Below are positions 23,549-32,276 of a stretch of DNA of 64,000 bases, piece by piece. Position numbers and translations under genes: made by a program. The notes below the pieces were generated by a model that had not been told where the DNA came from, searched no databases, and worked only from the letters and a program-made list of their open reading frames with translations. The stretch comes from Mycobacterium sp. EPa45 (lineage in GTDB: Bacteria > Actinomycetota > Actinomycetes > Mycobacteriales > Mycobacteriaceae), in the NCBI RefSeq assembly GCF_001021385.1, contig NZ_CP011773.1, forward strand, positions 3,658,001 through 3,722,000. Direction: 5' to 3'. The stretch's first letter is position 1; the number at the start of each line of letters is the position of its first letter.

Positions 23549-24751
23549 TCACAGGCCGAGTGCGCTGCTCAACCCCGCGACCGCTGCACGCGCGGTGTCA
23601 TCGGTGCTGTGTGAGTAGATGTCGCCAGTGATGGCGATTGACGAGTGGCCGAGCAGGTCAGCGACGGCCTTGATGTGCACGCCGGACTCGAGCCAGGCGG
23701 TAGCGGCGCTGTGCCGAAGGGTATGCACAACCGCACCTTTCACACCTGCCTTCTCGGACGCGATCTCGATGGTGCGGAGGATGTTCCGCGGCTCTACCGG
23801 TCGCCCCATCTCCGTGCAGAACACGAGGTTGTTGTCCTCCCACAGATTCGCGGCCCGCATCCGCTCCTCCAGCTGCGTTTTGCGATGAGCCTTGAGCATC
23901 GCCACGACACCCGCTGACAGTGGAATGGTGCGGCGGGAGCGCTCAGTTTTTGGTGCGCTGACGATAATTCGCTTGCCGACTCGGCCCACCGTGGCCGCAA
24001 CCTTGAGCACCCCTGCATCGAGGTCGATGCGATCCCAGGTGAGCCCGAGGGCTTCACCGCGCCGCAGCCCGGTCGCCGCGATCAGACGCAAGACGGGTGC
24101 GTAGCGCAGGCCGTCCGCGGCTTGAAGTAGCGCGGCAACGTCGGCCGCCGGTATGTGGTGTGCCTCCCGGCGCTCGACCCCGGGGCGCTTCACCTGGGCG
24201 GCCGGATTGCGCGCCAGCAGCCCATCGCGCACGGCGCCGTCGAGCGCCTGCCGTAGAACCGCGTAGACGGATCGAATGGTGCTGTCGCTGTATCGGCGCA
24301 CCGGCGCCGGTTCGGCGCCATCCGTCGCGGTCTTGCCGGGCTTCGTGGCGGCCCGCAACGACAGGATCAGACCTTCGATGTCGGACGGCTTGAGCTTGTC
24401 CAGCCGGATGGCACCGAACGGGGCGGGCTCCAGGTGCTTGCGGCTCAGATCTGAGTACATTGCGCGGGTCGACACCGCCCGGTCGGACACGGCCAGCGTG
24501 GTGGCCCGCCAGTGCTGGAGCCAGTCCTCGACCGTTCGGGTGGAGTCGGTGGGCGGCTGCCCGGCGTCGATCCGTTCACGTAGCTTCTTGAGTTTCTCGC
24601 GCACGTCGGCCTGGGTCCGACCGTAGACGACCTTCCGCTTGGTCTGGCCAGTGTCGGGGTCGGTGTAGGTGACGGCACCTTCCCAGCGCAGGAGCTTGCC
24701 GTCACGCATCCGTTTGTAGGTCGAGCCCTCGCCGTTCGCCTTCTTCCCCAT
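23549..24751 (-). CDS. Tyrosine-recombinase integrase
   Basis: 400 residues. An N-terminal arm-binding domain (GSTYKRMRDGKLLRWEG) is followed by a core-binding SAM-like domain and the catalytic domain. The active-site set is visible: Arg in ATGLRRGEALGL, the His-Thr-Leu-Arg box in HTLRHSAATAW, His in LLGHSSIAIT and the nucleophile Tyr in DIYSHSTDD. It would recombine the 43-base att sequence in tRNA-Pro. It is the gene nearest the intact tRNA, as usual for tRNA-targeting integrases. Confidence 0.95.
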   Translation of the reverse strand: MGKKANGEGSTYKRMRDGKLLRWEGAVTYTDPDTGQTKRKVVYGRTQADVREKLKKLRERIDAGQPPTDSTRTVEDWLQHWRATTLAVSDRAVSTRAMYSDLSRKHLEPAPFGAIRLDKLKPSDIEGLILSLRAATKPGKTATDGAEPAPVRRYSDSTIRSVYAVLRQALDGAVRDGLLARNPAAQVKRPGVERREAHHIPAADVAALLQAADGLRYAPVLRLIAATGLRRGEALGLTWDRIDLDAGVLKVAATVGRVGKRIIVSAPKTERSRRTIPLSAGVVAMLKAHRKTQLEERMRAANLWEDNNLVFCTEMGRPVEPRNILRTIEIASEKAGVKGAVVHTLRHSAATAWLESGVHIKAVADLLGHSSIAITGDIYSHSTDDTARAAVAGLSSALGL

Positions 24752-24780
24752 GCGGCAGAAGGTAGCTCTGTTTTTGGACA

Positions 24781-24802
24781 GTTGCTGTACCCGTTGCTGT
24801 AC
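24781..24802. repeat. Tandem GTTGCTGTAC repeat near the right att site
   Basis: The second location of the same tandem repeat found at 15564-15585, in the same orientation. It lies between the integrase start and the tRNA. With the left copy it probably forms integrase arm-binding sites on both sides of the att core. Confidence 0.65.
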
Positions 24803-24820
24803 GTACCCCCAGCGGGTACG

Positions 24821-24860
24821 AAAAAGGGCGGTCCCGACCTTCTCGGAAACCGCCCTTTAC
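24821..24860 (-). terminator. Rho-independent terminator after tRNA-Pro
   Basis: AAAGGGCGGT (24823-24832) pairs with ACCGCCCTTT (24849-24858). On the minus strand the hairpin is followed by a run of T. It lies just downstream of the tRNA 3' end, inside the mobile element, so the element seems to supply a terminator for its host tRNA and insulate the integrase gene from tRNA transcription. Confidence 0.8.
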
Positions 24861-24874
24861 CTGCAAATTCTTCT

Positions 24875-24917
24875 GTCGGGCTGACAGGATTTGAACCTGC
24901 GACCACTTGACCCCCAG
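24875..24917. repeat. Right attachment site of the tRNA-Pro element
   Basis: Exact copy of 15415-15457, here embedded in the functional tRNA-Pro. It runs from two bases past the acceptor end to the anticodon loop. Confidence 0.92.
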
Positions 24918-24949
24918 TCAAGTGCGCTACCAAACTGCGCCACAGCCCG
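24877..24949 (-). tRNA. tRNA-Pro (anticodon GGG)
   Basis: A 73-base cloverleaf on the minus strand: acceptor CGGGCTG/CAGCCCG, anticodon arm CTTGA-CTGGGGG-TCAAG with anticodon GGG, and T-arm GCAGG-TTCAAAT-CCTGT. All stems pair. CCA is not encoded. The 3' half doubles as the attB/attR core of the integrated element, which leaves the tRNA intact. Confidence 0.95.
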
Positions 24950-25026
24950 TTGCCGTCCGACCACCGCCGGCAGCAGGTCGAAAGCCTACCGCAGGCCCGG
25001 CCGCGGACCCGAATCGGTTACAGCAC

Positions 25027-25809
25027 TCACACCGTGAGTAGCCGATACAAGCCGATCAGGCCCACCACCACGATGACTGCCCGGAGCACGTTCGGCGACA
25101 GCCGCCGGCCGTAGTGCGCCCCCAGCCAGCCGCCGACCAGCGAGCCGACAGCGATCAGGCCGGCCGCTTCCCAGCTCACCCGGTCGAACGCCACCACGGT
25201 GTAGCCCACCGCCGCGACGACGTTCACCAGCAGGGACAGCAGATTCTTGGCCGCGTTCATCCGCTGCATGTCTTCGGGCAGGAGCGCGCCCATCACCCCG
25301 ATCAGCAGAATGCCCTGCGCCGCGGTGAAGTACCCGCCGTAGATGCCCACCGCGAACGTCCCGGCCACCAGCGCCACCATTCGCTTCGACGACACATGTT
25401 CAGCCGACCGCCCGGCAGCCTCCGCGCGCTGGCGCGCATACGCCTGGATCCGCGGCCCGATCACCACCAATACGAGGGCCGCGATCAGCAGCACCGGCAC
25501 GATCTGGGTGAACACCTTTTCCGGCAGGTGCAGCAGCAGGAACGCCCCGATCGCCGCGCCGAACACCGATGCCGGGATCTGCCAGCGCAGCCGGTCCCAT
25601 TGCCCCCCGAGCTCCTTGCGATACCCCCACGTCCCCGAAACCCCGCCGGCGACCAGACCGATCGCATTCGACATCGTTGCCGTCACGGGCGGAAAGCCGA
25701 GCGTCACCAGCGTCGGGAACGTGATCAACGTGCCCGACCCGACCAGGGAATTGATGGCGCCGGCCCCCATCCCGGCCAGGATGATGACGATCATGTGGGC
25801 AACGGACAT
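25027..25809 (-). CDS. TauE/SafE-family permease
   Basis: A 260-residue membrane protein with about eight hydrophobic segments and the internal repeat typical of the family. The first repeat has GAGAINSLVGSGTLITFPTL and NAIGLVAGGVSG; the second has TAAQGILLIGVMGAL and AAKNLLSLLVN. These proteins move sulfite, sulfonates or other organic anions across the inner membrane. The gene is divergent from the nitroreductase and lies next to the tRNA-Pro insertion site on the chromosomal side. The substrate cannot be told. An in-frame TTG is directly before the chosen ATG. Confidence 0.85.
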   Translation of the reverse strand: MSVAHMIVIILAGMGAGAINSLVGSGTLITFPTLVTLGFPPVTATMSNAIGLVAGGVSGTWGYRKELGGQWDRLRWQIPASVFGAAIGAFLLLHLPEKVFTQIVPVLLIAALVLVVIGPRIQAYARQRAEAAGRSAEHVSSKRMVALVAGTFAVGIYGGYFTAAQGILLIGVMGALLPEDMQRMNAAKNLLSLLVNVVAAVGYTVVAFDRVSWEAAGLIAVGSLVGGWLGAHYGRRLSPNVLRAVIVVVGLIGLYRLLTV

Positions 25810-25935
25810 CAAGAAACCCTATCTGGACAACCCACAAGCGCCGATGGCGGCCGCGCCGTCGCCAAACCCGCTCGACCGCAACGTGATACAGCACACAGCA
25901 CCACGACGGCTGCGCGGCACCTAGCCTCAGTTCCT

Positions 25936-26619
25936 ATGAGCGAGATTCCGAGTACCGACGAGGCGCTGGCCAACCTTTCCATGCCCCTGCTCGACGCGAT
26001 GATGACCCAGCGGGCCATCCGGCGGGTCAAGCCCGATCCGGTCGACGACGCGATCGTCGTCAAGTGCATCGAGCTGGCGCTTCGCGCTCCCACCGGATCC
26101 AACGGTCAGAACTGGGAGTTCATCGTGGTCAAAGACCAAAGGGTGAAAGACCAACTCGGCAAGCGCTACCGCCAGCCCTGGTCCATCTACGGGGCACTCG
26201 GCAGACGCCAAGCCGCCAACGACGCATCGATGCTCAAAATCCTCAAAGCCGTCGAGTGGCAGGTCGAGCACTTCAGCGAGATCCCGGTTTTGGTGATTCC
26301 CTGCCTGCGCGGTGGCACCCGCGTGCCGTACGTCCCGACCCCGTTCGTCGGGGAGACGTCGTACTTCGGATCGATCTACCCCAGCGTGCAGAACCTGCTG
26401 CTCGCCGCGAGGGCGATGGGCCTCGGCGCATCGCTGATCACCATGCCGCTGTGGAACGTCACCTCGGCACGCAAAATCCTCGGTCTGCCCCTGTCGGTGA
26501 CGCCGATCTGTGTGGTGCCGCTCGGCTGGCCGCGCGGACGCTACGGCCCGACCACCCGCAAACCCGTCCAGGAGGTCGTGCACCTCGACCAGTACGGAAA
26601 CCGAGGGCTCACGCCTTAG
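25936..26619 (+). CDS. Nitroreductase-family FMN oxidoreductase
   Basis: 227 residues. FMN-binding features include the early RAIRRVKPDPV (phosphate-binding arginines), LALRAPTGSNGQNWEF and, toward the C-terminus, NLLLAARAMGLGASLITM with the following LPLSVTPICVVPLGWP. Family members reduce nitro groups, quinones or enones with NAD(P)H. The gene stands alone on the plus strand and its stop overlaps the end of the convergent small secreted protein gene. The natural substrate is unknown. Confidence 0.88.
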   Translation: MSEIPSTDEALANLSMPLLDAMMTQRAIRRVKPDPVDDAIVVKCIELALRAPTGSNGQNWEFIVVKDQRVKDQLGKRYRQPWSIYGALGRRQAANDASMLKILKAVEWQVEHFSEIPVLVIPCLRGGTRVPYVPTPFVGETSYFGSIYPSVQNLLLAARAMGLGASLITMPLWNVTSARKILGLPLSVTPICVVPLGWPRGRYGPTTRKPVQEVVHLDQYGNRGLTP

Positions 26620-26918
26620 CGGTGGCCGCCGCTTCCGGGTGCGCCACCGGCAGGGCCGCCGCCATGGTTTCCGCCGTTCCAGCCCGGCTCGGCGACCTCA
26701 GCCTCGGTCAACACGTCACTGGTGTCCGGGATGACCGACGGCGCGCAGTTCATCGAGAAGCTGTCCTCAGTGTCAGTCTCCGAGCAGGCCAACACCCGCG
26801 GCGTAGCGCCGTCAGAGGCTCCCGAGAACGCAGCGACAGCAGGCGCGGCGGCGATCATCAAACCGGCGATCCCGTAGACCAATCGCCGGGTGGGCGCCAA
26901 AGAGGTAGCAAACTTCAT
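26616..26918 (-). CDS. Small secreted protein with Gly-rich tail
   Basis: About 100 residues from ATG 26918. It has a basic N-terminus (MKFATSLAPTRR), a hydrophobic signal stretch (LVYGIAGLMIAAAPAVAAF) and a likely cleavage after the AVAAF region. Two cysteines (VLACSET and MNCAPS) could form a disulfide. The tail is Gly/Asn/His-rich. No family is recognised. It overlaps the end of the nitroreductase gene by four bases on the opposite strand. Confidence 0.65.
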   Translation of the reverse strand: MKFATSLAPTRRLVYGIAGLMIAAAPAVAAFSGASDGATPRVLACSETDTEDSFSMNCAPSVIPDTSDVLTEAEVAEPGWNGGNHGGGPAGGAPGSGGHR

Positions 26919-26968
26919 GCCCGGCAATCTATGCCCAGCGGCGGTCAAATACCGTCAAACCCGCCGAA

Positions 26969-28372
26969 TCAACGCGGCTTGAGCTTGCGCTTCTCGCGCA
27001 CCCGGACGTTGATCCGGATCGGCGTGCCCTCGAAACCGAAGGTCTCGCGCAGCCGCCGCTCCAGGAACCGTCGATAGCCGGCCTCCAGAAAACCGCTGGT
27101 GAACAGCACGAACGTTGGTGGACGGGCGGTGGCCTGGGTGGCGAACAAGATGCGTGGCTGCTTACCGCCGCGCACCGGCGGCGGGGTGGCCGCCACGACT
27201 TCCTTGATCCAGGTGTTGAGCTGCCCGGTCGAGATCCGGGCATCCCAGGACGCCAGCGACGTCTCCATCGCCGGCACCAACTTCTGCACGGCGCGACCGC
27301 TCTTGGCGGAAATGTTCACCCGTGGCGCCCATTGGAGTTGCGCCAGCTCTCGGTCGATTTCCTTGTCCAGCAGGTAGCGCCGGTCCTCGTCGACGAGATC
27401 CCATTTGTTGAACGCGAGCACCAGTGCCCGGCCCGCCTCCATCACCATCGACAGCACTCGCTGGTCCTGTTCGGTCAACGGTTGCGACGCGTCGATCAAT
27501 ACGACCACCACCTCGGCGGCGTCGATCGCGCTGTGGGTGCGCACCGAGGCGTAGAACTCGTGACCGCTGGCCTGCCCGACCCGTCGGCGCAATCCGGCGG
27601 TGTCGACGAAACGCCATGTCTTGCCGCCCAATTCGATCAAAGAGTCCACTGGGTCCACCGTGGTGCCTGCGACGTCATGCACCACAGAACGCTCAGCACC
27701 CGCCAGCCGGTTCAGCAGCGAACTCTTGCCGACATTCGGTTTGCCCACCAGTGCCACCCGTCGCGGACCCCCGGTGGCCCGAGCCACCTCGGACTGCGTC
27801 GGCAGGTCCGCAACAACTTCGTCGAGCAAGTCGGCCACCCCGCGGCCGTGCATCGCACTGATCGGGTGCGGCTCCCCCAGCCCCAGTGACCACAGCGCGG
27901 CCGCGTCGGCCTCGCCCTTCTCGTTGTCAACCTTGTTGGCCGCCAGGAACACCGGCTTGCCCGAACGGCGCAAGATGCGCGCCGCCGCCTCGTCGCCGGT
28001 GGTTGCGCCGACCGTCGCGTCGACAACGAGAATCACCGCGTCGGCCGTCTGCATCGCCACCGAGGCCTGCTCGGCCACGAGCTGCTGCAAGCCCTTCGCG
28101 TCGGGCTCCCACCCACCGGTGTCCTGCACGACGAACCGCCGCCCGGTCCAGGACGCGTCATAGGAAACCCGGTCGCGGGTCACCCCCGGCAGGTCCTGCA
28201 CGACGGCCTCGCGCCGGCCCAGTATCCGGTTGACCAGTGTGGACTTGCCGACGTTCGGCCGGCCGACCACGGCCACCACGGGTGGCGGCGCGAGTGCTTC
28301 GTCGTCGTCGTCGAATCCGTCATCGGAAAGCTCCCAATCGCTTTCGTCAGACCACGTGCCGTCCTCGCTCAT
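26969..28372 (-). CDS. der: Ribosome assembly GTPase Der (EngA)
   Basis: 467 residues with two GTPase domains in tandem, the Der hallmark. G1 motifs are GRPNVGKST (about residue 37) and GKPNVGKSS (about 210), with NKVD and NKWD G4 motifs, and a C-terminal KH-like domain (from about 380) ending in basic KRKLKPR. It acts in 50S subunit maturation. The acidic N-terminal extension of about 30 residues is typical of mycobacterial Der. Its start overlaps the cmk stop, so the two are coupled. Confidence 0.97.
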   Translation of the reverse strand: MSEDGTWSDESDWELSDDGFDDDDEALAPPPVVAVVGRPNVGKSTLVNRILGRREAVVQDLPGVTRDRVSYDASWTGRRFVVQDTGGWEPDAKGLQQLVAEQASVAMQTADAVILVVDATVGATTGDEAAARILRRSGKPVFLAANKVDNEKGEADAAALWSLGLGEPHPISAMHGRGVADLLDEVVADLPTQSEVARATGGPRRVALVGKPNVGKSSLLNRLAGAERSVVHDVAGTTVDPVDSLIELGGKTWRFVDTAGLRRRVGQASGHEFYASVRTHSAIDAAEVVVVLIDASQPLTEQDQRVLSMVMEAGRALVLAFNKWDLVDEDRRYLLDKEIDRELAQLQWAPRVNISAKSGRAVQKLVPAMETSLASWDARISTGQLNTWIKEVVAATPPPVRGGKQPRILFATQATARPPTFVLFTSGFLEAGYRRFLERRLRETFGFEGTPIRINVRVREKRKLKPR

Positions 28373-29049
28373 CGCATTGCACCACTTCGCTTTTCGACCA
28401 GTTCGAGAAGGTGGGTGACCACCTCGTCCTGGGTCATGTCACTGGTGTCGACGATGATCGCGTCCTCGGCCGGACGCAGCGGCGACACCGCGCGGGTCGA
28501 ATCCAGGTGATCGCGACGGACCACATCCGCGAGCACCGTCTCGTAGTCATCGGGCAGCCCGACGGCGACGTTCTGATCGTTACGCCGGCGCGCCCTGGTC
28601 TCGGCCGAGGCGGTCAGAAAGATCTTCACGTCGGCATCCGGAAGCACGACGGTGCCGATATCGCGACCTTCGACGACGACCCTGTCTGCACCCGAGGCCA
28701 ATTCACGCTGCATCGCGACCATCCGGGTGCGCACCTGCGGAACCGCCGACACCGCCGACACCGCACGGGTCACCGCGTCGCCGCGGATTTCTGCCGAAAC
28801 GTCTTCATCGCCAAGGTAAGCGCGGTCGACCTCCGGATCCGAACCCACCGACAGTGGTACGTCGGAGGCCGCCGCGATCGCGTCAGCGTGAGCCAGGTCG
28901 ATCTTGGCGCGCAGCACCGCCAGCGTGGCGAGCCGGTACATGGCCCCGGTGTCCAAGTAGCGCGCACCGAGTGCACGCGCCAATCCTCGTGACACCGAGG
29001 ATTTCCCGGTCCCAGCAGGCCCGTCGACGGCCACCACACATCGGGTCAC
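28369..29049 (-). CDS. cmk: Cytidylate kinase
   Basis: 226 residues. The P-loop [16 protein letters not shown] lies at the N-terminus, then [15 protein letters not shown] for NMP binding, and [16 protein letters not shown] in the core. It phosphorylates CMP and dCMP. The gene is joined by overlaps to der and to the pseudouridine synthase, giving a der-cmk-rluB-scpB-scpA-parA operon that matches M. tuberculosis Rv1713 to Rv1708. Confidence 0.97.
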   Translation of the reverse strand: MTRCVVAVDGPAGTGKSSVSRGLARALGARYLDTGAMYRLATLAVLRAKIDLAHADAIAAASDVPLSVGSDPEVDRAYLGDEDVSAEIRGDAVTRAVSAVSAVPQVRTRMVAMQRELASGADRVVVEGRDIGTVVLPDADVKIFLTASAETRARRRNDQNVAVGLPDDYETVLADVVRRDHLDSTRAVSPLRPAEDAIIVDTSDMTQDEVVTHLLELVEKRSGAMR

Positions 29050-29789
29050 AGACCTACCGCCTTGTACAGATCGCCGACTTCCTTGCGGGTCAACACGCGG
29101 ATGCTGCCCGGGCGCTGCTCCCCCAACGTCACCTCACCGATGCTGACTCGCACCAGGGCCTCCACCGGATAGCCCACCGCCGCCAGCAGTCGGCGCACGA
29201 TTCGCTTTCGACCCTCGTGCAGCGTCACCCGCACCAACGTCTTGCCCGGCACCGCGTCGACGACCGCGAAGTCGTCGACCGCGACCGGTCCGTCGTCAAG
29301 CTCGATGCCGGCGCGTAACGTCTTGCCCAAACCCCTTGGCACCGAACCGGTTACCGTGGCCAGGTAGGTCTTGGGCACCTCGAACGAGGGATGCATCAAC
29401 CGGTGCGCCAGTTCGCCGTCGTTGGTCAACAGCAGCAGGCCCTCGGTGTCGGCGTCCAGACGCCCGACGTGAAAGAGATTCTTGTTACCGCGCACCCGAT
29501 GCTCCACGAGATCACCGACGCACGGCCGGCCCCGGTCGTCCGACATCGTCGAATGCATGCCAATGGGTTTGTTGATCGCCAGGTACATCATCGAGTCGTC
29601 CAGGACGATCCGCGCCCCATCAACCCGGATGTCGGCATTGACCGGATCGACCCGGGTGCCCAGCTCGGTGACAATGCGTCCGTCGACCTCCACCCGGCCG
29701 TCGGTGATCATCCGCTCGGCCACCCGCCGCGAGGCAACCCCCGCCTGCGACAGGACCTTCTGCAGCCGCACTCCCTCTGGCTCAGGCAT
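29046..29789 (-). CDS. rluB: 23S rRNA pseudouridine synthase RluB-type
   Basis: 247 residues from ATG 29789. An S4 RNA-binding domain ([21 protein letters not shown]) precedes the RsuA/RluB catalytic domain with [17 protein letters not shown], which holds the catalytic aspartate. RluB modifies 23S rRNA near helix 89; assignment to RluB rather than RluE/F rests on its place next to scpB. Its start overlaps the end of scpB by eight bases. Confidence 0.92.
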   Translation of the reverse strand: MPEPEGVRLQKVLSQAGVASRRVAERMITDGRVEVDGRIVTELGTRVDPVNADIRVDGARIVLDDSMMYLAINKPIGMHSTMSDDRGRPCVGDLVEHRVRGNKNLFHVGRLDADTEGLLLLTNDGELAHRLMHPSFEVPKTYLATVTGSVPRGLGKTLRAGIELDDGPVAVDDFAVVDAVPGKTLVRVTLHEGRKRIVRRLLAAVGYPVEALVRVSIGEVTLGEQRPGSIRVLTRKEVGDLYKAVGL

Positions 29790-30504
29790 CAGTGTCCACA
29801 TCAAAGGAGGCGGGTACCTCGCCAGAAGAGCCGGCACCGGACAACTTGGCGAAACGTGGTTCGCTGTCCAGGTTTTCACTCAGATCGTCGATCACGTCGA
29901 CGTCGGGAAGCAGTGGCGCGATATCGGGGAGGTCGGTGAGCGACGAGAGGCCGAGGCGCTCGAGGAACAACTCGGTGGTGGCGAACGTCGTCGCACCGGT
30001 GTCCTCGTCGGTGCCCGCCTCGGTGATCAGCCCACGGGCGACCAACGTACGGATCACCGCATCGACGTTGACGCCGCGGACCGCACTGACCCGCGCGCGG
30101 GTGACCGGTTGGCGGTAGGCCACCACCGCCAGCGTCTCCAACGCCGCCCGGGTCAGTTTCGAGCGCGACCCATCGAGCAGTAGCCGCTCGACATAGGGCG
30201 CGAACCGGGCGCGGGTGTACATCCGCCAGCCCCCGCCCGCCTCACGCAGGTCGATACCGCTGTCGCGCGCCGCCAACTCCGCGGCCATGCTCTCCAGCTT
30301 GGCGGTGACGCGAGAGACCGGCTGCTCGGTCACCGAGGCGAGGGTCTCGGTGTTGACCGGGGTGTCCACCACCAGCAGCAGGGCCTCGAGCACCCCGGTC
30401 AGTTCGTCGTCGTCCATCTCGGCGTGGGCGACGTCAATACCCAGATCGGAGCCCAAGTCGGACCCAGGGTCCACCTCGGCTACGTCGGCTGCGTCCTCGG
30501 TCAT
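29782..30504 (-). CDS. scpB: Chromosome segregation and condensation protein ScpB
   Basis: 240 residues from ATG 30504. An acidic N-terminal stretch (about 40 residues) is followed by two winged-helix domains typical of ScpB, with ALETLAVVAYRQPVTRA as the best-conserved motif and RALVARGLITEAG nearby. ScpB dimers bind ScpA and form the SMC condensin complex. It follows scpA by eight bases. Confidence 0.95.
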   Translation of the reverse strand: MTEDAADVAEVDPGSDLGSDLGIDVAHAEMDDDELTGVLEALLLVVDTPVNTETLASVTEQPVSRVTAKLESMAAELAARDSGIDLREAGGGWRMYTRARFAPYVERLLLDGSRSKLTRAALETLAVVAYRQPVTRARVSAVRGVNVDAVIRTLVARGLITEAGTDEDTGATTFATTELFLERLGLSSLTDLPDIAPLLPDVDVIDDLSENLDSEPRFAKLSGAGSSGEVPASFDVDTDA

Positions 30505-30512
30505 GATTGGTT

Positions 30513-31322
30513 CTACTCTTCTTCCCACTCGGATCGGACCAGCTCTTCGTTGACAACCCGGTCTCCGGTCCATGAAACCTGGAGCACACCAAGTGGTTCT
30601 GGCTGTTCGAATGCTACCGTCCTGGCCCGATACAGTTCGAGCAGCGCCAGGAACCGACCGACGATCTGGATCGGCGCCTCGCAGTCGGCCACCAGCTCTT
30701 TGAACGACGCCCACTGCCCCACCCCGCGCGCCGACAAGAACTCCAGCAGCCGCTCGGCCTGCTCGGGCACTGATACCCCAGGCGCGTGCAGATGGTCCGT
30801 GCCGACGGTGGGAACCGGTCGCGGGGTGAACGCGGCGGCCGCGATATCGGCGAAGCTGGCGACGTCGACACCCAGCATGACCTCGGGAAGCAGGTCGGCG
30901 AAGCGCTCCTCGACGGCCACCGCCCTGGGGTAGCTTCGCAGCGCCGCGGCCTCCAGCTCCGCGAACATCTCGGCGACATGCTTGAACGCGCGGTACTGCA
31001 GCAGCCGCGCGAACAACAGGTCGCGTACCTCCAGCAGCGCCAAATCTTCCTCGTCATGCACGTCACCGGCGGGCAGCAGACGGGCAGCCTTGAGGTCGAG
31101 CAGTGTGGCAGCAATCACCAGGAATGTCGTGGTCTCGTCGAGCTCGAGCTCACGGCCGATCTCACGGGTGTAGGCGATGAACTCGTCGGTGACCTGATGC
31201 AGCGCGACCTCGGTCACATCGAGGCGGTGGGCGAAGATCAGCTGCAACAGCAGATCGAACGGACCCTCGAAGTTGGTCAGCCGGACGCGGAAACCCTTTT
31301 CGGGCGCCGGTGATTCGGTCAC
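30513..31322 (-). CDS. scpA: Kleisin ScpA of the SMC condensin
   Basis: 269 residues. The N-terminal FEGPFDLLLQLIFAHRLDVTEV is the kleisin motif that contacts the SMC neck, and the C-terminal winged helix contains LALLELYRARTVAFEQ, which caps the SMC head. It bridges two SMC arms and recruits ScpB. The start (GTG) overlaps the parA-like stop. smc itself is not in the window. Confidence 0.95.
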   Translation of the reverse strand: MTESPAPEKGFRVRLTNFEGPFDLLLQLIFAHRLDVTEVALHQVTDEFIAYTREIGRELELDETTTFLVIAATLLDLKAARLLPAGDVHDEEDLALLEVRDLLFARLLQYRAFKHVAEMFAELEAAALRSYPRAVAVEERFADLLPEVMLGVDVASFADIAAAAFTPRPVPTVGTDHLHAPGVSVPEQAERLLEFLSARGVGQWASFKELVADCEAPIQIVGRFLALLELYRARTVAFEQPEPLGVLQVSWTGDRVVNEELVRSEWEEE

Positions 31323-32182
31323 TTGCCGAAGCGGTCGATGACCTCACGGGCCAGCGATCGATATGCCTGTGCGCCAACCGATTTCGGCGCCCACGTGGTG
31401 ATGGGCTCGCCGGCGACACTGGTCTCGGGGAAGCGCACGGTGCGGCTGATGACGGTGTCGAACACCAGGTCGCCGAAGCGCTCCAGGACCCGGGCCATCA
31501 CCTCGCGGGCATTGACCGTGCGGTTGTCGAAACGGGTGATCAGAATGCCGCTGATCGTCAGCCGCGGGTTGAGCCGCTCGCGCACCTTGTCGACGGTGTC
31601 GGTGAGCAGCGCCAGCCCGCGCAGCGAGAAGTACTCGCACTCGGTGGGGATGACCACCCCATCAGAGCAGGCCAGCGCATTGACGGTGAGCAGACCCAGC
31701 GACGGCTGGCAGTCGATCAGCACGTAGTCGTAGCGGTCGAGCACCGGATGCAGCGCGCGGGCCAGCGTCTGCTCGCGACCCACCTCGTTGACCAGCTGGA
31801 TCTCGGCAGCAGACAGGTCGATATTGCTGGGCACCAGGTCCAGGTTCTTGACCCGGGTGTTGATCAGCACCTCGTCGATGCTCACCCGCGGCTCGATCAT
31901 CAGGTTGTGCACGGTGTGAGCAAGCTCGTAGTGCGGCACGCCCAACCCCGCCGACAGCGCGCCCTGCGGATCCAGATCCACCAGCAGCACCCGGCGGCCG
32001 TACTCGGCCAGCGCCGCGCCCAGGTTGATCGTGGAGGTGGTCTTGCCCACCCCGCCCTTCTGATTACACATCGAGATGACCGTGGCCGGCCCATGCGAGG
32101 TCAGCGGTTGCGGTTCGGGGATGGGTCGGGGCGGGCGGCCGGTGAGACCGATAGCGGCATCGTCTGGTGCCTCGTCGGTCAC
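31319..32182 (-). CDS. ParA/Soj-family ATPase next to scpAB
   Basis: 287 residues with a deviant Walker A box NQKGGVGKTTSTINLG, the switch DLDPQGALSAG, and the DCQPSLGLLTVNAL segment of the ParA family. No parB is next to it, so it is the orphan ParA (Rv1708-like) found beside scpA in mycobacteria rather than the origin-proximal ParA. It may help position condensin or the division apparatus. The start codon appears to be GTG. Confidence 0.93.
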   Translation of the reverse strand: MTDEAPDDAAIGLTGRPPRPIPEPQPLTSHGPATVISMCNQKGGVGKTTSTINLGAALAEYGRRVLLVDLDPQGALSAGLGVPHYELAHTVHNLMIEPRVSIDEVLINTRVKNLDLVPSNIDLSAAEIQLVNEVGREQTLARALHPVLDRYDYVLIDCQPSLGLLTVNALACSDGVVIPTECEYFSLRGLALLTDTVDKVRERLNPRLTISGILITRFDNRTVNAREVMARVLERFGDLVFDTVISRTVRFPETSVAGEPITTWAPKSVGAQAYRSLAREVIDRFGK

Positions 32183-32276
32183 GCCGTGCCCCCCGTCATC
32201 AGGCTTTTCGGCGGCGTGGCGAACATCCGCGAAAGTCTAACGGTGTGGCGGCTCCACACGAGGCAGACCCGCGACA

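Larger units (their letters stand above)
15415..24917. mobile_element. 9.5-kb integrative element in tRNA-Pro (minimal prophage or capsid-encoding satellite)
   Basis: Bounded by exact 43-base repeats and carrying, from right to left on the minus strand, integrase, excisionase-like protein, RepA/primase-type ATPase, WhiB protein, a 170-residue unknown, scaffold-like protein, HK97-type capsid, glycosyltransferase-like protein and two small proteins. A plus-strand block of three unknown genes lies at the left end. No portal, terminase, protease or tail gene is visible. The size and gene set recall phiRv1 and phiRv2 of M. tuberculosis. The integrase, att sites and replication gene look intact, so excision may be possible. 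Confidence 0.88.
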
